This document shows positions 27,422 to 35,991 of a DNA stretch of 64,000 nucleotides, piece after piece. The position numbers and the translations under genes are program-made. Position 1 is the first letter of the stretch. The number at the start of each line of letters is the position of its first letter. Under the pieces are notes generated by a model that was given only the letters and a program-made list of their open reading frames with translations, had not been told where the DNA came from and searched no databases. Source of the stretch: Cronobacter sakazakii (GTDB lineage: Bacteria > Pseudomonadota > Gammaproteobacteria > Enterobacterales > Enterobacteriaceae); contig NZ_CP011047.1 of assembly GCF_000982825.1 (NCBI RefSeq), positions 2,852,001-2,916,000 on the forward strand. Direction: 5' to 3'.

Positions 27422-28018
27422 TTATGCTGACGCGGTAAATATTTTCGCGCCCAGCGCGCGTGCGCATTCCAGGGCGTCGTCAGGCGTACTGAGATCCGGC
27501 AGAAACAGCGTTTCGTTGGTGATAACCGGCGCACCGCAGTAATCGAAAATCCCGTGGGCGATTTGCGTGTCCCAGGCCTGGTGATAACCGTGTTTGTCGA
27601 ACGTTTTTCTGTCCGCGCCGCCGATACTCACCAGATGCACCGGCAGATGCCCCAGTTTTTTGACTACTTTCCCTTCCGGGCTTTCTTCATACGCCCAGCC
27701 GTTTGAAAAAACGCGATCGATCCAGCCTTTCAACAGCCCCGGCATCGACCACCAGTACACCGGAAACACCAGTACCAGCGCGTCGGCGTGATTGATACGC
27801 GCCTGCTCGCGGGCGACATCTGGCGGCACCGGTGCAGTTTTCATAAACGCGGCGTAATCGTGCTCATTAAAGACAGGGTCGAAGCCTTCGCGTGTGAGAT
27901 CGGCAATGTCGGCGGTATGACCGCTACCGTCACGGGTAATGCCTTCGGCCAGCACGTGCGCGACGCGGTGGGTCAGAGATGACGCTAACGGATGGGAAAC
28001 GACGATTAATGCGTGCAT
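27422..28018 (-). CDS. NAD(P)H-dependent oxidoreductase (flavodoxin-like fold)
   Basis: 198-residue member of the NQO1/KefF/MdaB-like flavoprotein family, cytosolic two-electron quinone reductases. Visible are the FMN/FAD-binding start ALIVVSHPLASSLTH, the core motif FPVYWWSMPGLLKGWIDRVF, and SIGGADRKTF. I chose the ATG at 28018 because it lies 7 nt after GGAG; a GTG at 28024 is also in frame. It is divergent from a TetR regulator with a long palindrome between them, which suggests electrophile- or quinone-responsive control. Confidence 0.9.
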   Translation of the reverse strand: MHALIVVSHPLASSLTHRVAHVLAEGITRDGSGHTADIADLTREGFDPVFNEHDYAAFMKTAPVPPDVAREQARINHADALVLVFPVYWWSMPGLLKGWIDRVFSNGWAYEESPEGKVVKKLGHLPVHLVSIGGADRKTFDKHGYHQAWDTQIAHGIFDYCGAPVITNETLFLPDLSTPDDALECARALGAKIFTASA

Positions 28019-28069
28019 ATTCACTCCTCCTGCGTTGCCATCGGGTGACGACAGACGTAATCTGATATA

Positions 28070-28104
28070 CTAAAAGTAACCTACCATTGGTAAGTTACTT
28101 TTAG
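28070..28104. promoter_or_regulatory. 35-bp palindromic operator for the TetR-family regulator
   Basis: The perfect arms ctaaaagtaac (28070-28080) and gttacttttag (28094-28104) flank a second short dyad (tacca/tggta). The element lies between the divergent oxidoreductase and TetR genes, the classical place for a TetR operator. It could hold two overlapping dimer sites. Confidence 0.75.
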
Positions 28105-28131
28105 TAGGTAATTCTGTCAAGGAGAAACGCC

Positions 28132-28719
28132 GTGTCTGAAATTCGCACGCGCCAGCGGCTAAGCCGCGATGCGCGCCACACCCAGCTTATTGAAATGGCC
28201 TGGCAGATTATTCGTGAAGAGGGCACCGAGGCGCTGACGCTCGGCAGGCTTGCGGAACGGGCGGGCGTCACAAAGCCGGTGGTCTACGATCATTTCACCA
28301 GCCGCTCCGGCCTGCTGGCGGCGCTTTATCACGAATATGAAGTGCGCCAGAACCGCAAAATGGATGAGGCGATCGCACGCATTCAACCTGAACTGTTGCC
28401 GCTGGCAGCGGTGATCGCCGATGCGTATATCGAATGCGTACTGCTGCAGGGGCGTGAAATGCCAAATGTGATGGCGGCGCTCACCGGCACGCCGGAGCTT
28501 GAAAAGCTGCGTCAGGATTACGCGGTGGAATTCATCAGTAAATGCCGCACGCTGTTTGCGCCGCTGCGGGCGGATAACGCCCTGCGTGACGCCGCGCTGT
28601 GGGCGATGTTCGGCGCTGCCGAAGGGCTTTCCTGGGCCGTCACGATGGGCGCGATTGATGCCGCACAGGCAAAAGCAGAATTACGCGATGCGATTGTCGG
28701 AATGGTAGAGAAGAGATAA
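28132..28719 (+). CDS. TetR/AcrR family transcriptional regulator
   Basis: 195-residue repressor with an N-terminal TetR helix-turn-helix (EALTLGRLAERAGVTKPVVY followed by DHF, about residues 35-57) and a helical ligand domain containing a C-terminal TetR_C-like segment. It uses a GTG start at 28132 with aaggaga as ribosome site. The divergent oxidoreductase gene and the palindrome between them indicate autoregulation plus control of the reductase. The ligand is unknown; quinones or reactive electrophiles would be logical from the partner gene. Confidence 0.9.
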   Translation: MSEIRTRQRLSRDARHTQLIEMAWQIIREEGTEALTLGRLAERAGVTKPVVYDHFTSRSGLLAALYHEYEVRQNRKMDEAIARIQPELLPLAAVIADAYIECVLLQGREMPNVMAALTGTPELEKLRQDYAVEFISKCRTLFAPLRADNALRDAALWAMFGAAEGLSWAVTMGAIDAAQAKAELRDAIVGMVEKR

Positions 28720-28762
28720 GCCGCAAGTGGTGAGCATAACGCTGGCTTTCTCAAAGGCGCAT

Positions 28763-28785
28763 GACATGCCTGTTCGAGGCATGTC
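28763..28785. terminator. 9-bp perfect hairpin after the TetR gene
   Basis: gacatgcct and aggcatgtc pair around gttcg. It lies about 45 bp after the TetR stop, without a T run, so it may be a weak terminator or an operator. Confidence 0.35.
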
Positions 28786-28879
28786 GCGATATTCGTAGCA
28801 CAAAACGAACTTTGCTGGATATAAATACAGCGTTAGGATGGTGTCATTGTGATCTATTTTTAACCACACCCGGCCCCGC

Positions 28880-29665
28880 ATGTTCCTGATTAAAACGCTG
28901 TTACTGAGTTTTCTTTGTATCACTCTGCTGTCACTTGCCGCGAGCGTCGGCCAGAAGATGTATCACCATGAGCCACTTTCGCAGCGTGGCTGGTGGGCTG
29001 CCCGCAGCGACTCCGCGGGGCTCGCACCGGATCCGAGAAAAAACGCCCGGCTGGCATTGGTGCAGGTTTACGCCGCGCCGACATGGGGCTGGAAAGGCGT
29101 GGTCGCGGTCCATCCCTGGATAATCTATAAGCGCGCCGGAGAAACCCATTACACCCGCTATGAAGTGATTAGCTGGGGCGCAGGTAAGAAAGTGCGGCGT
29201 AACCAAAACGTGCCGGACGGTTACTGGTATGGCTCGAAACCCCGCCTGTTGGTTGAGCATCGTGGCAAGGAAGCCGAAGCCATGATCCCTCAAATTGAAG
29301 CGGCTATCGCCTCCTGGCCGTGGCCAGAGACTTATCGCGTCTGGCCTGGCCCAAACAGCAACACGTTCATCGCCCATATCGGGCGGGAAGTTCCTGCGCT
29401 GAAGCTGGATATGCCCGCCAATGCTATCGGCAAAGATTTTCGCTCGCTGCGCCATTTCGTTGGCTTACCGCCGTCAGGACGCGGCGTTCAGGTCTCTGTT
29501 TTGGGCGTGGCGGGATTTACGCTGGGCGCGGAAGAGGGGCTTGAAATTAACATTCTGGGGCTGAATATGGGGCTGGATCTCTCGCCACTTAAACTCAGGC
29601 TGCCCTTTATTGGCGGAGTGGGAAGCGATAATTTGCAGAAAAACAGGGAAGGCGGCGAGGGATAA
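28880..29665 (+). CDS. DUF3750 domain-containing protein
   Basis: 261-residue protein with an N-terminal hydrophobic signal or anchor (MFLIKTLLLSFLCITLLSLAASV), followed by the DUF3750 domain (about 60-260). The latter includes the repeated tryptophan/proline motifs AAPTWGWKGVVAVHPWIIYK and WPGPNSNTFIAHI. The PGPNSNTF segment gives a conserved Asn/Ser cluster, but no catalytic function is known for the family. It is probably exported or membrane-tethered. It stands alone between the TetR gene and yecA; no clear ribosome site is visible. Confidence 0.88.
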   Translation: MFLIKTLLLSFLCITLLSLAASVGQKMYHHEPLSQRGWWAARSDSAGLAPDPRKNARLALVQVYAAPTWGWKGVVAVHPWIIYKRAGETHYTRYEVISWGAGKKVRRNQNVPDGYWYGSKPRLLVEHRGKEAEAMIPQIEAAIASWPWPETYRVWPGPNSNTFIAHIGREVPALKLDMPANAIGKDFRSLRHFVGLPPSGRGVQVSVLGVAGFTLGAEEGLEINILGLNMGLDLSPLKLRLPFIGGVGSDNLQKNREGGEG

Positions 29666-29735
29666 ACTGTCGTTTACGTATTGGTGAACACGTTCCGGTG
29701 ATGTTTTGTCCCGGCTTTCTGTCCTGCCGCCGCCG

Positions 29736-29758
29736 AAAAAATGCGCCCGCAGGCGCAT
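29736..29758 (-). terminator. Terminator of yecA
   Basis: atgcgcc (29741-29747) and ggcgcat (29752-29758) form a stem. On the minus strand it is followed by T residues, directly after the yecA stop. Confidence 0.75.
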
Positions 29759-29763
29759 CGTGT

Positions 29764-30432
29764 TTAGTGCAGGCAGCAGTGCTTATACTTTTTACCGCTG
29801 CCGCAAAAGCAGGGATCGTTTCGCCCAGGCTTTTGTTCGGCCACCACCGGCTGCTGCGGCTCAGGCACCGCTTCCGGCTGGGCTATCCAGTAATCATGCA
29901 GCGCCAGCGCGGCGGGGCGGATAGCAGCGAAACTCGCTTCGAGTTCTTCCTGGGAGAGCGACTCCAGCTGCGGGAAGTTCTCTTCCTTGCCGTGCAGGGC
30001 AATGGCGTCCAGCGCGGGCTGCAGTGATTCCGGCAGTGATGACCAGTCGCCGAGTGCCACGCCGCGCAGATAGCCAAAGCACCACTCTTCCACCACGGTA
30101 AATTCCTGGCCTTCGGTCTCGCGCACGCCAAACAGCGGATCGAACTGATCGGGGAATTCCGCGAGACGATCGGCGATATCGTTCATATGCTGGAAGCACA
30201 GATCCATAAAGCGGTTCATCTCACGCTTGTTGCTCCAGCGGGGAATGCGGTTTTGACCGCCCCACAGCGCGACCAGCCATTCGCTCGGCTCAATCGTTTT
30301 TGGGCCGGAAAGCACGGCGGTCAGCAGGCCATCGAGCTCGGCGACATCGACAATCGAATCCTCGCTGCCATACTTTTCCAGCATCTCGTCAAGCCATTCC
30401 AGCTCTTTCTCGGTCAGCGGGCCTTCTTTCAT
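29764..30432 (-). CDS. yecA: UPF0149 family protein YecA with SEC-C zinc motif
   Basis: 222-residue cytosolic protein. The UPF0149 domain (about 1-185) is followed by a C-terminal SEC-C metal-binding motif GRNDPCFCGSGKKYKHCCLH with the C-x-C and C-C ligands, like that at the end of SecA. E. coli YecA has been linked to ribosome/SecA-associated functions. Two adjacent ATG codons exist; 30432 (MKEGPLTEKELEWLDE) matches E. coli. Compared with E. coli the gene is in a different genomic neighbourhood here. Confidence 0.93.
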   Translation of the reverse strand: MKEGPLTEKELEWLDEMLEKYGSEDSIVDVAELDGLLTAVLSGPKTIEPSEWLVALWGGQNRIPRWSNKREMNRFMDLCFQHMNDIADRLAEFPDQFDPLFGVRETEGQEFTVVEEWCFGYLRGVALGDWSSLPESLQPALDAIALHGKEENFPQLESLSQEELEASFAAIRPAALALHDYWIAQPEAVPEPQQPVVAEQKPGRNDPCFCGSGKKYKHCCLH

Positions 30433-30567
30433 CATGTTGCCTCCTCGGCGCTTAGGTCCAGGACTGGCAGTGTAAACACTTACCCTGTCCCTTTAGTCAT
30501 CAATCTGTTAACCGCGGCGTTATCCGCTAAAGATACGACGCGCTTAAAACGGGTATTCAGGACGAAA

Positions 30568-30597
30568 AGAAAAATCCACGCCAGAGCGTGGATTTTA
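30568..30597. terminator. Terminator downstream of ychF
   Basis: aaaatccacg (30571-30580) and cgtggatttt (30587-30596) form a perfect 10-bp stem flanked by A/T. It lies 56 bp past the ychF stop and probably ends the pth-ychF transcript. Confidence 0.8.
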
Positions 30598-30652
30598 CAT
30601 TCTCAGTCAGCTTTATGAGATGGAACACCACCCCACACGCGAAAAGAAATGG

Positions 30653-31744
30653 TCAGACGTTGAACAGGAAGTTCATGATATCGCCATCTTTGACGATGTA
30701 ATCTTTGCCTTCGGCACGCATTTTACCGGCTTCTTTCGCGCCCTGTTCGCCTTTGTAAGCGATGAAATCGTCATAAGCGATGGTTTGCGCGCGGATAAAG
30801 CCTTTTTCGAAATCGGTGTGGATTTTACCCGCCGCCTGCGGGGCGGTGGCACCGACAGGAATGGTCCAGGCGCGCACTTCTTTCACGCCAGCGGTGAAAT
30901 ACGTCTGCAGGTTCAGCAGCGCGTAACCGGCGCGGATCACGCGGTTCAGGCCCGGCTCTTCGAGGCCCAGCTCCTGCATAAACTCATCGCGCTCTTCATC
31001 GTCAAGCTCAGCGATATCCGCTTCCACGGCGGCGCACACCGGCACAACCACAGAGCCTTCTTTCGCGGCGATTTCACGCACCTGATCCAGGAACGGGTTG
31101 TTCTCGAAACCGTCTTCGTTGACGTTCGCGATGTACATGGTCGGCTTGAGCGTCAGGAAGCTCAGGTATTTGATGAGATCTTTCTCTTCTTTGCTCAGAT
31201 CCAGCGCGCGCAGCATACCGGCGTTCTCAAGCTGCGGCAGGCATTTTTCCAGTACGGCCAGCTCGGCTTTGGCGTCTTTATCGCCGCCTTTGGCTTTCTT
31301 GGAGATACGATGAATCGCACGCTCGCAGGTATCGAGGTCAGAAAGCGCCAGCTCGGTATTGATGGTGTCGATATCTTCAGCCGGGTTTACTTTGCCCGCG
31401 ACGTGGATGATGTTGTCGTTTTCAAAGCAGCGCACCACGTGGCCGATAGCTTCGGTTTCGCGGATGTTGGTCAGGAACTGGTTGCCCAGACCTTCGCCTT
31501 TGGACGCGCCCTTCACCAGACCGGCGATATCTACAAATTCCATCGTGGTCGGCAGAATACGCTGCGGCTTGACGATCTCGGCGATTTTATCCAGACGCGG
31601 ATCGGGCATAGGCACGACGCCGGTGTTCGGCTCAATGGTACAGAACGGGAAGTTCGCCGCCTCAATACCTGCTTTGGTCAGCGCATTGAACAGAGTGGAT
31701 TTACCGACGTTCGGCAAGCCGACGATACCGCATTTGAATCCCAT
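30653..31744 (-). CDS. ychF: Redox-regulated ATPase YchF
   Basis: Universally conserved Obg-related P-loop protein that binds ATP in preference to GTP and interacts with ribosomes; it is linked to oxidative-stress responses. The 363 residues contain G1 GLPNVGKST (residues 9-17), the G3 region DIAGLVKGASKGEG and the altered G4 NVNE that explains ATP preference, followed by a coiled-coil and a C-terminal TGS domain. It lies downstream of pth in the same direction, as in E. coli. Confidence 0.97.
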   Translation of the reverse strand: MGFKCGIVGLPNVGKSTLFNALTKAGIEAANFPFCTIEPNTGVVPMPDPRLDKIAEIVKPQRILPTTMEFVDIAGLVKGASKGEGLGNQFLTNIRETEAIGHVVRCFENDNIIHVAGKVNPAEDIDTINTELALSDLDTCERAIHRISKKAKGGDKDAKAELAVLEKCLPQLENAGMLRALDLSKEEKDLIKYLSFLTLKPTMYIANVNEDGFENNPFLDQVREIAAKEGSVVVPVCAAVEADIAELDDEERDEFMQELGLEEPGLNRVIRAGYALLNLQTYFTAGVKEVRAWTIPVGATAPQAAGKIHTDFEKGFIRAQTIAYDDFIAYKGEQGAKEAGKMRAEGKDYIVKDGDIMNFLFNV

Positions 31745-31883
31745 GGTTTACATTACCTTAATTGCTTGTTTATCAGAGGGTTAAAATTAACCCGATGATG
31801 AGAAATGGTGTTATTTGGCTATTATACACGTAACGGGCGCGCAACGGGGGAGAAATCGCCCTTATGCCGCGCCGCCACGCGGT

Positions 31884-32468
31884 TTATTGCGCTTTAAAAC
31901 TGTGCAGACGGTTAGTGGCTTTGGTTAAGCCGTCCTGCAGCCAGATTTCGGTGCAGCGCGCCGCTTCGTCCACGGCCTCGTCAATCAGCTTTTGCTCGCT
32001 TACTGGCGGTTTGCCAAGCACAAAGCCGACAACTTTGTTTTTATCACCCGGATGACCAATGCCCAGCCGTAAGCGATGAAAATTAGGGTTATTCCCCAGC
32101 TTGCTGATGATGTCTTTCAGGCCGTTATGACCGCCATGACCGCCGCCTAATTTGAACTTCGCCACGCCTGGCGGCAGATCGAGTTCATCGTGCGCCACCA
32201 GAATTTCATCCGGCGCGATACGGTAAAACGTGGCCATCGCCGCCACGGCTTTGCCGCTCAGGTTCATAAAAGTGGTCGGCACCAGCAGGCGCACATCGTT
32301 GCCGTTCACGTTGATGCGTGAGGTATAGCCGAAAAATTTGGCTTCTTCTTTCAGCGGGGCGCGAAAGCGATCCGCCAGCAGATCTACATACCATGCGCCC
32401 GCGTTATGTCGGGTGGCGGCATATTCCGCGCCGGGGTTCGCCAGCCCGACTATCAGTTTAATCGTCAC
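31884..32468 (-). CDS. pth: Peptidyl-tRNA hydrolase
   Basis: Essential enzyme that releases peptides from prematurely dissociated peptidyl-tRNA. The 194-residue protein keeps the active-site segment [17 protein letters not shown] with catalytic His21 (His20 when Met is removed). The substrate-binding motifs TFMNLSG and [13 protein letters not shown] are also present. It is divergent from ychH and upstream of ychF. Confidence 0.98.
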
Positions 32469-32640
32469 GTTACTGTTCCTGAAAACACCTGTTTGCGGCG
32501 TAGTTTACTGTGGTGTCGCGCAGATCACAAAACCGCGTCGCACCGATGAACGGAAATCAATAATAACAATCATGAATAATTAGATTTTCATGTAATTCAT
32601 TGGCTTATTTGTAAAGTTTCGTCCAGAGAAAGTTCATAAT

Positions 32641-32691
32641 TGTGATCCCCGGCGCAACCCGCATTTATAAGCGTTGCCTATACTTTACACA
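32641..32691 (+). promoter_or_regulatory. ychH promoter with CRP-like site
   Basis: tgtgatccccggcgca (32641-32656) matches 8 of 10 defined CRP positions. A TATACT -10 (32679-32684, within the sigma-S-type octamer ctatactt) predicts a start near 32691 and places the site at about -42. CRP dependence of ychH is reported for E. coli; the start here is inferred. Confidence 0.5.
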
Positions 32692-32735
32692 TAAATAACA
32701 GGGATACTTTCCCGCCCATTCTTCCGGAGGTGACT

Positions 32736-33011
32736 ATGAAACGCAAAAACGCGTCGTTGCTCGGCAATTTCTTGATGGGGCTGGGGTTAGTGGTCATGGT
32801 TGGCGGGGTCGGTTACTCCATTCTCAACCAGCTGCCGCAGCTAAACCTGCCGCAGTTTTTCGCGCATGGCGCGGTATTAAGTATCTTCGTCGGGGCCGTG
32901 TTATGGCTGGCAGGCGCCCGCGTTGGTGGTCATGAACAAGTGTGCGATCGTTACTGGTGGGTGCGCCATTATGACAAACGCTGCAAGCGCAACCATCACT
33001 CCAGTTCATAA
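32736..33011 (+). CDS. ychH: Stress-induced membrane protein YchH
   Basis: 91-residue inner-membrane protein with two hydrophobic segments (about 8-30 and 44-62) and a basic C-terminus containing HEQVCDRYWWVRHYDKRCKR. It is upregulated by stress and in biofilms in E. coli; the molecular role is unknown. Start taken at 32736 (MKRKNASLLGN), which sits 7 nt after a strong ggaggtg ribosome site; an ATG two codons upstream lies inside that site. Confidence 0.93.
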   Translation: MKRKNASLLGNFLMGLGLVVMVGGVGYSILNQLPQLNLPQFFAHGAVLSIFVGAVLWLAGARVGGHEQVCDRYWWVRHYDKRCKRNHHSSS

Positions 33012-33041
33012 TGATTACTCTCGTTAATACGTAAACGCTGT

Positions 33042-33071
33042 AAAAAGCTCCCGCCGGTCGGGAGCTTTTTT
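33042..33071 (+). terminator. Terminator of ychH
   Basis: aaaaagctcccg and cgggagctttttt form a long stem with a T tract, 30 bp after the stop codon. Confidence 0.88.
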
Positions 33072-33082
33072 ATGATACGCTC

Positions 33083-33113
33083 TTGACCCTTACGTTACGT
33101 CAGGGCTCACAGT
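33083..33113 (+). promoter_or_regulatory. MerR-type operator/promoter
   Basis: The 19-bp dyad ccct-t-acgt-t-acgt-c-aggg (33087-33105) pairs at 8 of 9 positions and begins inside a ttgacc -35 (33083-33088). The dyad therefore fills a spacer of about 19 bp, typical of promoters controlled by MerR regulators. The -10 (tcacag/cacagt) is weak. It suggests autoregulation of the next gene. Confidence 0.6.
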
Positions 33114-33142
33114 GGGCTTCGAAAGGGAAGAGGAGAGGCGTT

Positions 33143-34189
33143 ATGTTGCTACAGGTTGGTGAACTCGCAAAGCGCGCCGGGCTGACGGTCCGCACGCTGC
33201 ATCACTACGAAAGCCTCGGTCTGCTCATTCCCTCCGGCCGCACGGCCGCCGGTTATCGTCTCTATAACCGCGATGATATTCAGCGCCTGCATCATATTCA
33301 GGCACTGACGCGAATGGGGTTGAGTCTGGCGCAGGTGCGGGAGTGTCTGGAGAGCGGCAGCATGACGCTGACGGAAGTCATTGACACGCAAATCACCCAG
33401 CTGAATGCACAGCTTACGCGTACCGCGATACTGCGCGACCGGCTGGTGGTGCTGCGTGACGGGCTTCTGGCCGGTTGTGAGCCGGATCTTCAGGAATGGC
33501 TGAAAACACTGGAGTTAATGACGATGTATGAGAAATGGTTTTCGCACGACGAACTGAAACAGCTGCCGTTTGCGCAGGAAAACGCCGAGCGCGAAGCGCA
33601 GTGGGCGACGCTGGTGAATGAGGTTAAGGCAGCGGTTTCTCAGGGCGTACCGGTCAGCAGTCCGGCTGCGCAGGCGCTCGCCACGCGCTGGATGGAAACG
33701 CTGGAGCGGGATACCGCGGGCAACCCTGCTTTCCTGACTCGCCTCAACGACATGCATGCCGCCGAGCCTGCAATGCGCGATAAAACCGGCATTACGCCGG
33801 AGATTATCGACTGGATCACGCATGCCTTTGCCGAAAGCAAGCTTGCTATCTACGAGCGTTATCTGACGCCCGAAGAGTACGCGTTCACCCGTGAGCACTA
33901 TTTTGATCGCATGATGGAGTGGCCGCCGCTGGTGGCGAAACTTCATGCGGCGGTGAACGCGCAGCTCTCCCCGCAAAGCGAAGAAGCGCGCGAAATTGCG
34001 GCGCACTGGCTGACGCTGTTTTCTTCGTTCGCTGGCGATAACCCGCAGACGCAGCAGAAATTTCGGGAGGCGATGATGCGCGAACCGCATCTTTCTAAAG
34101 GCACCTGGATGACGCCGGAAACGCTCGCCTGGCTGCAACAGGCATTCGGCGCGTTGATGCAGGCGCAGGGGGCTGCGCCTGCACGTTGA
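33143..34189 (+). CDS. MerR-family regulator with two TipAS-like domains
   Basis: 348-residue activator. An N-terminal MerR winged helix (LLQVGELAKRAGLTVRTLHH, residues 2-21) and dimerisation coiled coil (to about 120) are followed by two tandem helical TipAS-type drug-binding repeats. Repeat A (~130-235, from EKWFSHDEL) and repeat B (~238-340, from ERYLTPEEY) align along their lengths (W-x-x-L-V, ALATRW/EIAAHW, GNP/DNP). TipAS domains bind thiopeptide or other bulky antibiotics. Start 33143 follows gagaggcg; the longer frame to 33083 overlaps the promoter. Ligand and further targets are unknown. Confidence 0.87.
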   Translation: MLLQVGELAKRAGLTVRTLHHYESLGLLIPSGRTAAGYRLYNRDDIQRLHHIQALTRMGLSLAQVRECLESGSMTLTEVIDTQITQLNAQLTRTAILRDRLVVLRDGLLAGCEPDLQEWLKTLELMTMYEKWFSHDELKQLPFAQENAEREAQWATLVNEVKAAVSQGVPVSSPAAQALATRWMETLERDTAGNPAFLTRLNDMHAAEPAMRDKTGITPEIIDWITHAFAESKLAIYERYLTPEEYAFTREHYFDRMMEWPPLVAKLHAAVNAQLSPQSEEAREIAAHWLTLFSSFAGDNPQTQQKFREAMMREPHLSKGTWMTPETLAWLQQAFGALMQAQGAAPAR

Positions 34190-34190
34190 T

Positions 34191-35870
34191 TCACGGCGCG
34201 GCTAAGGCTGCGTCGCTCCCCGGGAAGAAAGCAAGACGCCCAGGGATGGGCTGAACGCCTGCGCGCGCCAGCGTGCGCAGCGGCTGGAATTCGAGATGAC
34301 AGATACGCAGCTCGCAGCCATCCGGCAGGCGTTCAATAAAGCGTTGCAGAGCATCCAGGCCACCCGCGTCCAGCACCGGTACTGCGTCCCATTGCATCAC
34401 GATAACGCGTTTGCCCGCCGCCTGCGCCAGCAGCGGCGTAAAGACGCCTTCTGCCGCGGCGAAGAACAGCGGCCCGGTCACCCGCACGGCCAGGACATCC
34501 TCTGGCACGGAAACATTCAGCGGCGCGAGCCGCGTCATGCGCGCCACCCGGCGCATAAACAGTAGCGAGGCCAGCACCACGCCGACGCTGATGGCTATCA
34601 CCATATCAAACAGCACCGTCAGCGACATGCAGATAAGCATCACGACGATGTCATCCTTCGGCGCGCGGCGCAGCAGGCCAATCACCTTATGCGCTTCGCT
34701 CATGTTCCACGCCACCATCAGCAGCAGGGCGGCCATCGCCGAGAGCGGAAGCCAGGAGAGCAGCGGGGCGAGCGCCAGCAGCGCTAACAGCACCAGTAGC
34801 GCATGGAACACCGCGGCGACAGGCGAAGTAGCACCCGCGCGGACGTTGGCCGCCGAACGGGCTATCGCGGCGGTGGCGGTGATGCCGCCAAAGAACGGCG
34901 CGACCAGATTACCAAGCCCCTGGCCGATTAGCTCACTGTTGGCGTTATGGCGCGTACCGGTCATGCCGTCCAGCACGACCGCACACAGCAGGGATTCGAT
35001 AGCGCCCAGCACCGCCATAGAAAACGCGGCGGGCAGCAGCGCGCGCAGCGAATCCAGGCTTAACGTAAATGACGACCCCGGCAGATCCCACGGCAGCACC
35101 AGTTGTGGCAGGAGTGGCGGGATACCGTTGCCCTGTGTGCCGTCTGCCAGCAGATAATGAAAACGTGAACCGATGGTCGCGACATTCCCGCCCAGCAGAT
35201 GAACGACGCCCATCACCGCGCAGCCCGCCAGCAGCGCCGGTAAATGCCCCGGCAGACGGATGCCGAGACGCGGCCAGAACACCAGCACGCCCAGCGTGAC
35301 GATACCAATCGCCGCATCGCCAGGATTCAGACCAGGCAGCGCCACCGCCAGCGCGGCCACTTTCGGCAGGTAATGTTCCGGCATATGCGCGATGTCGAGG
35401 CCGAAAAAGTCTTTGATCTGCATGGTCGCGATGGTAATGCCGATGCCGGAGGTAAAGCCCAGCGTGACCGGCAGCGGAATATACTCAATCAGTCGCCCGA
35501 AGCGCGCCAGCCCGAACAGAATTAAAAAGATACCCGAGAGCAGCGTCGCCACCAGCAGTCCGGAAAGCCCAAATTGCTGCGCGACAGGGTAGAGAATGAC
35601 CACAAACGCGGCGGTCGGCCCCGAGACGCTGTAGCGCGAACCGCCGCTCAGCGCGATAACAATGCCCGCGATGGCGGAAGTATAGAGGCCGTATTGTGGC
35701 GGCACGCCGCTACCAATAGCCAGCGCCATGGCGAGCGGAATGGCGATAATGCCGACGGTGATGCCAGCAATCAGATCGCGGCTCAGCCGGGAGACGGTAT
35801 ATTTTTCACGCCAGCAGGCTTCCACCAGCGCACGGAAAGGAAGGATTTGCGAGAGATATTGGGTGTTCAC
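34191..35870 (-). CDS. dauA: C4-dicarboxylic acid transporter DauA (SulP family)
   Basis: 559-residue SLC26/SulP inner-membrane transporter. About twelve to fourteen membrane segments carry the family signature GSRYSVSGPTAAFVVILYP. A cytosolic C-terminal STAS domain (about 435-545) contains VPVLDAGGLDALQRF. In E. coli DauA (YchM) takes up succinate and other C4-dicarboxylates aerobically at acidic pH. The length equals E. coli DauA. It ends 2 bp from the convergent MerR gene, so the two 3' ends nearly touch. Confidence 0.96.
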   Translation of the reverse strand: MNTQYLSQILPFRALVEACWREKYTVSRLSRDLIAGITVGIIAIPLAMALAIGSGVPPQYGLYTSAIAGIVIALSGGSRYSVSGPTAAFVVILYPVAQQFGLSGLLVATLLSGIFLILFGLARFGRLIEYIPLPVTLGFTSGIGITIATMQIKDFFGLDIAHMPEHYLPKVAALAVALPGLNPGDAAIGIVTLGVLVFWPRLGIRLPGHLPALLAGCAVMGVVHLLGGNVATIGSRFHYLLADGTQGNGIPPLLPQLVLPWDLPGSSFTLSLDSLRALLPAAFSMAVLGAIESLLCAVVLDGMTGTRHNANSELIGQGLGNLVAPFFGGITATAAIARSAANVRAGATSPVAAVFHALLVLLALLALAPLLSWLPLSAMAALLLMVAWNMSEAHKVIGLLRRAPKDDIVVMLICMSLTVLFDMVIAISVGVVLASLLFMRRVARMTRLAPLNVSVPEDVLAVRVTGPLFFAAAEGVFTPLLAQAAGKRVIVMQWDAVPVLDAGGLDALQRFIERLPDGCELRICHLEFQPLRTLARAGVQPIPGRLAFFPGSDAALAAP

Positions 35871-35951
35871 GATATTTCATCCATGCGTTCACCACCATGT
35901 AAAAAAATATACGATGATGAATACATAAATCATACAAATAAAACAAAAGAA

Positions 35952-35978
35952 TAAAAAAACCCGCCGGGGCGGGTTTTT
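35952..35978 (-). terminator. Terminator of prs
   Basis: aacccgcc and ggcgggtt form a GC-rich stem with A/T tracts on both sides, 14 bp past the prs stop codon. Confidence 0.88.
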
Positions 35979-35991
35979 ACGCTCAGTCCGA

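Noticed and set aside
32514..32529. CRP-like site tgtcgcgcagatcaca upstream of pth
   Set aside because: It matches 8 of 10 positions but sits 45 bp before the pth start and far from the ychH -10; the site at 32641 has better promoter geometry.
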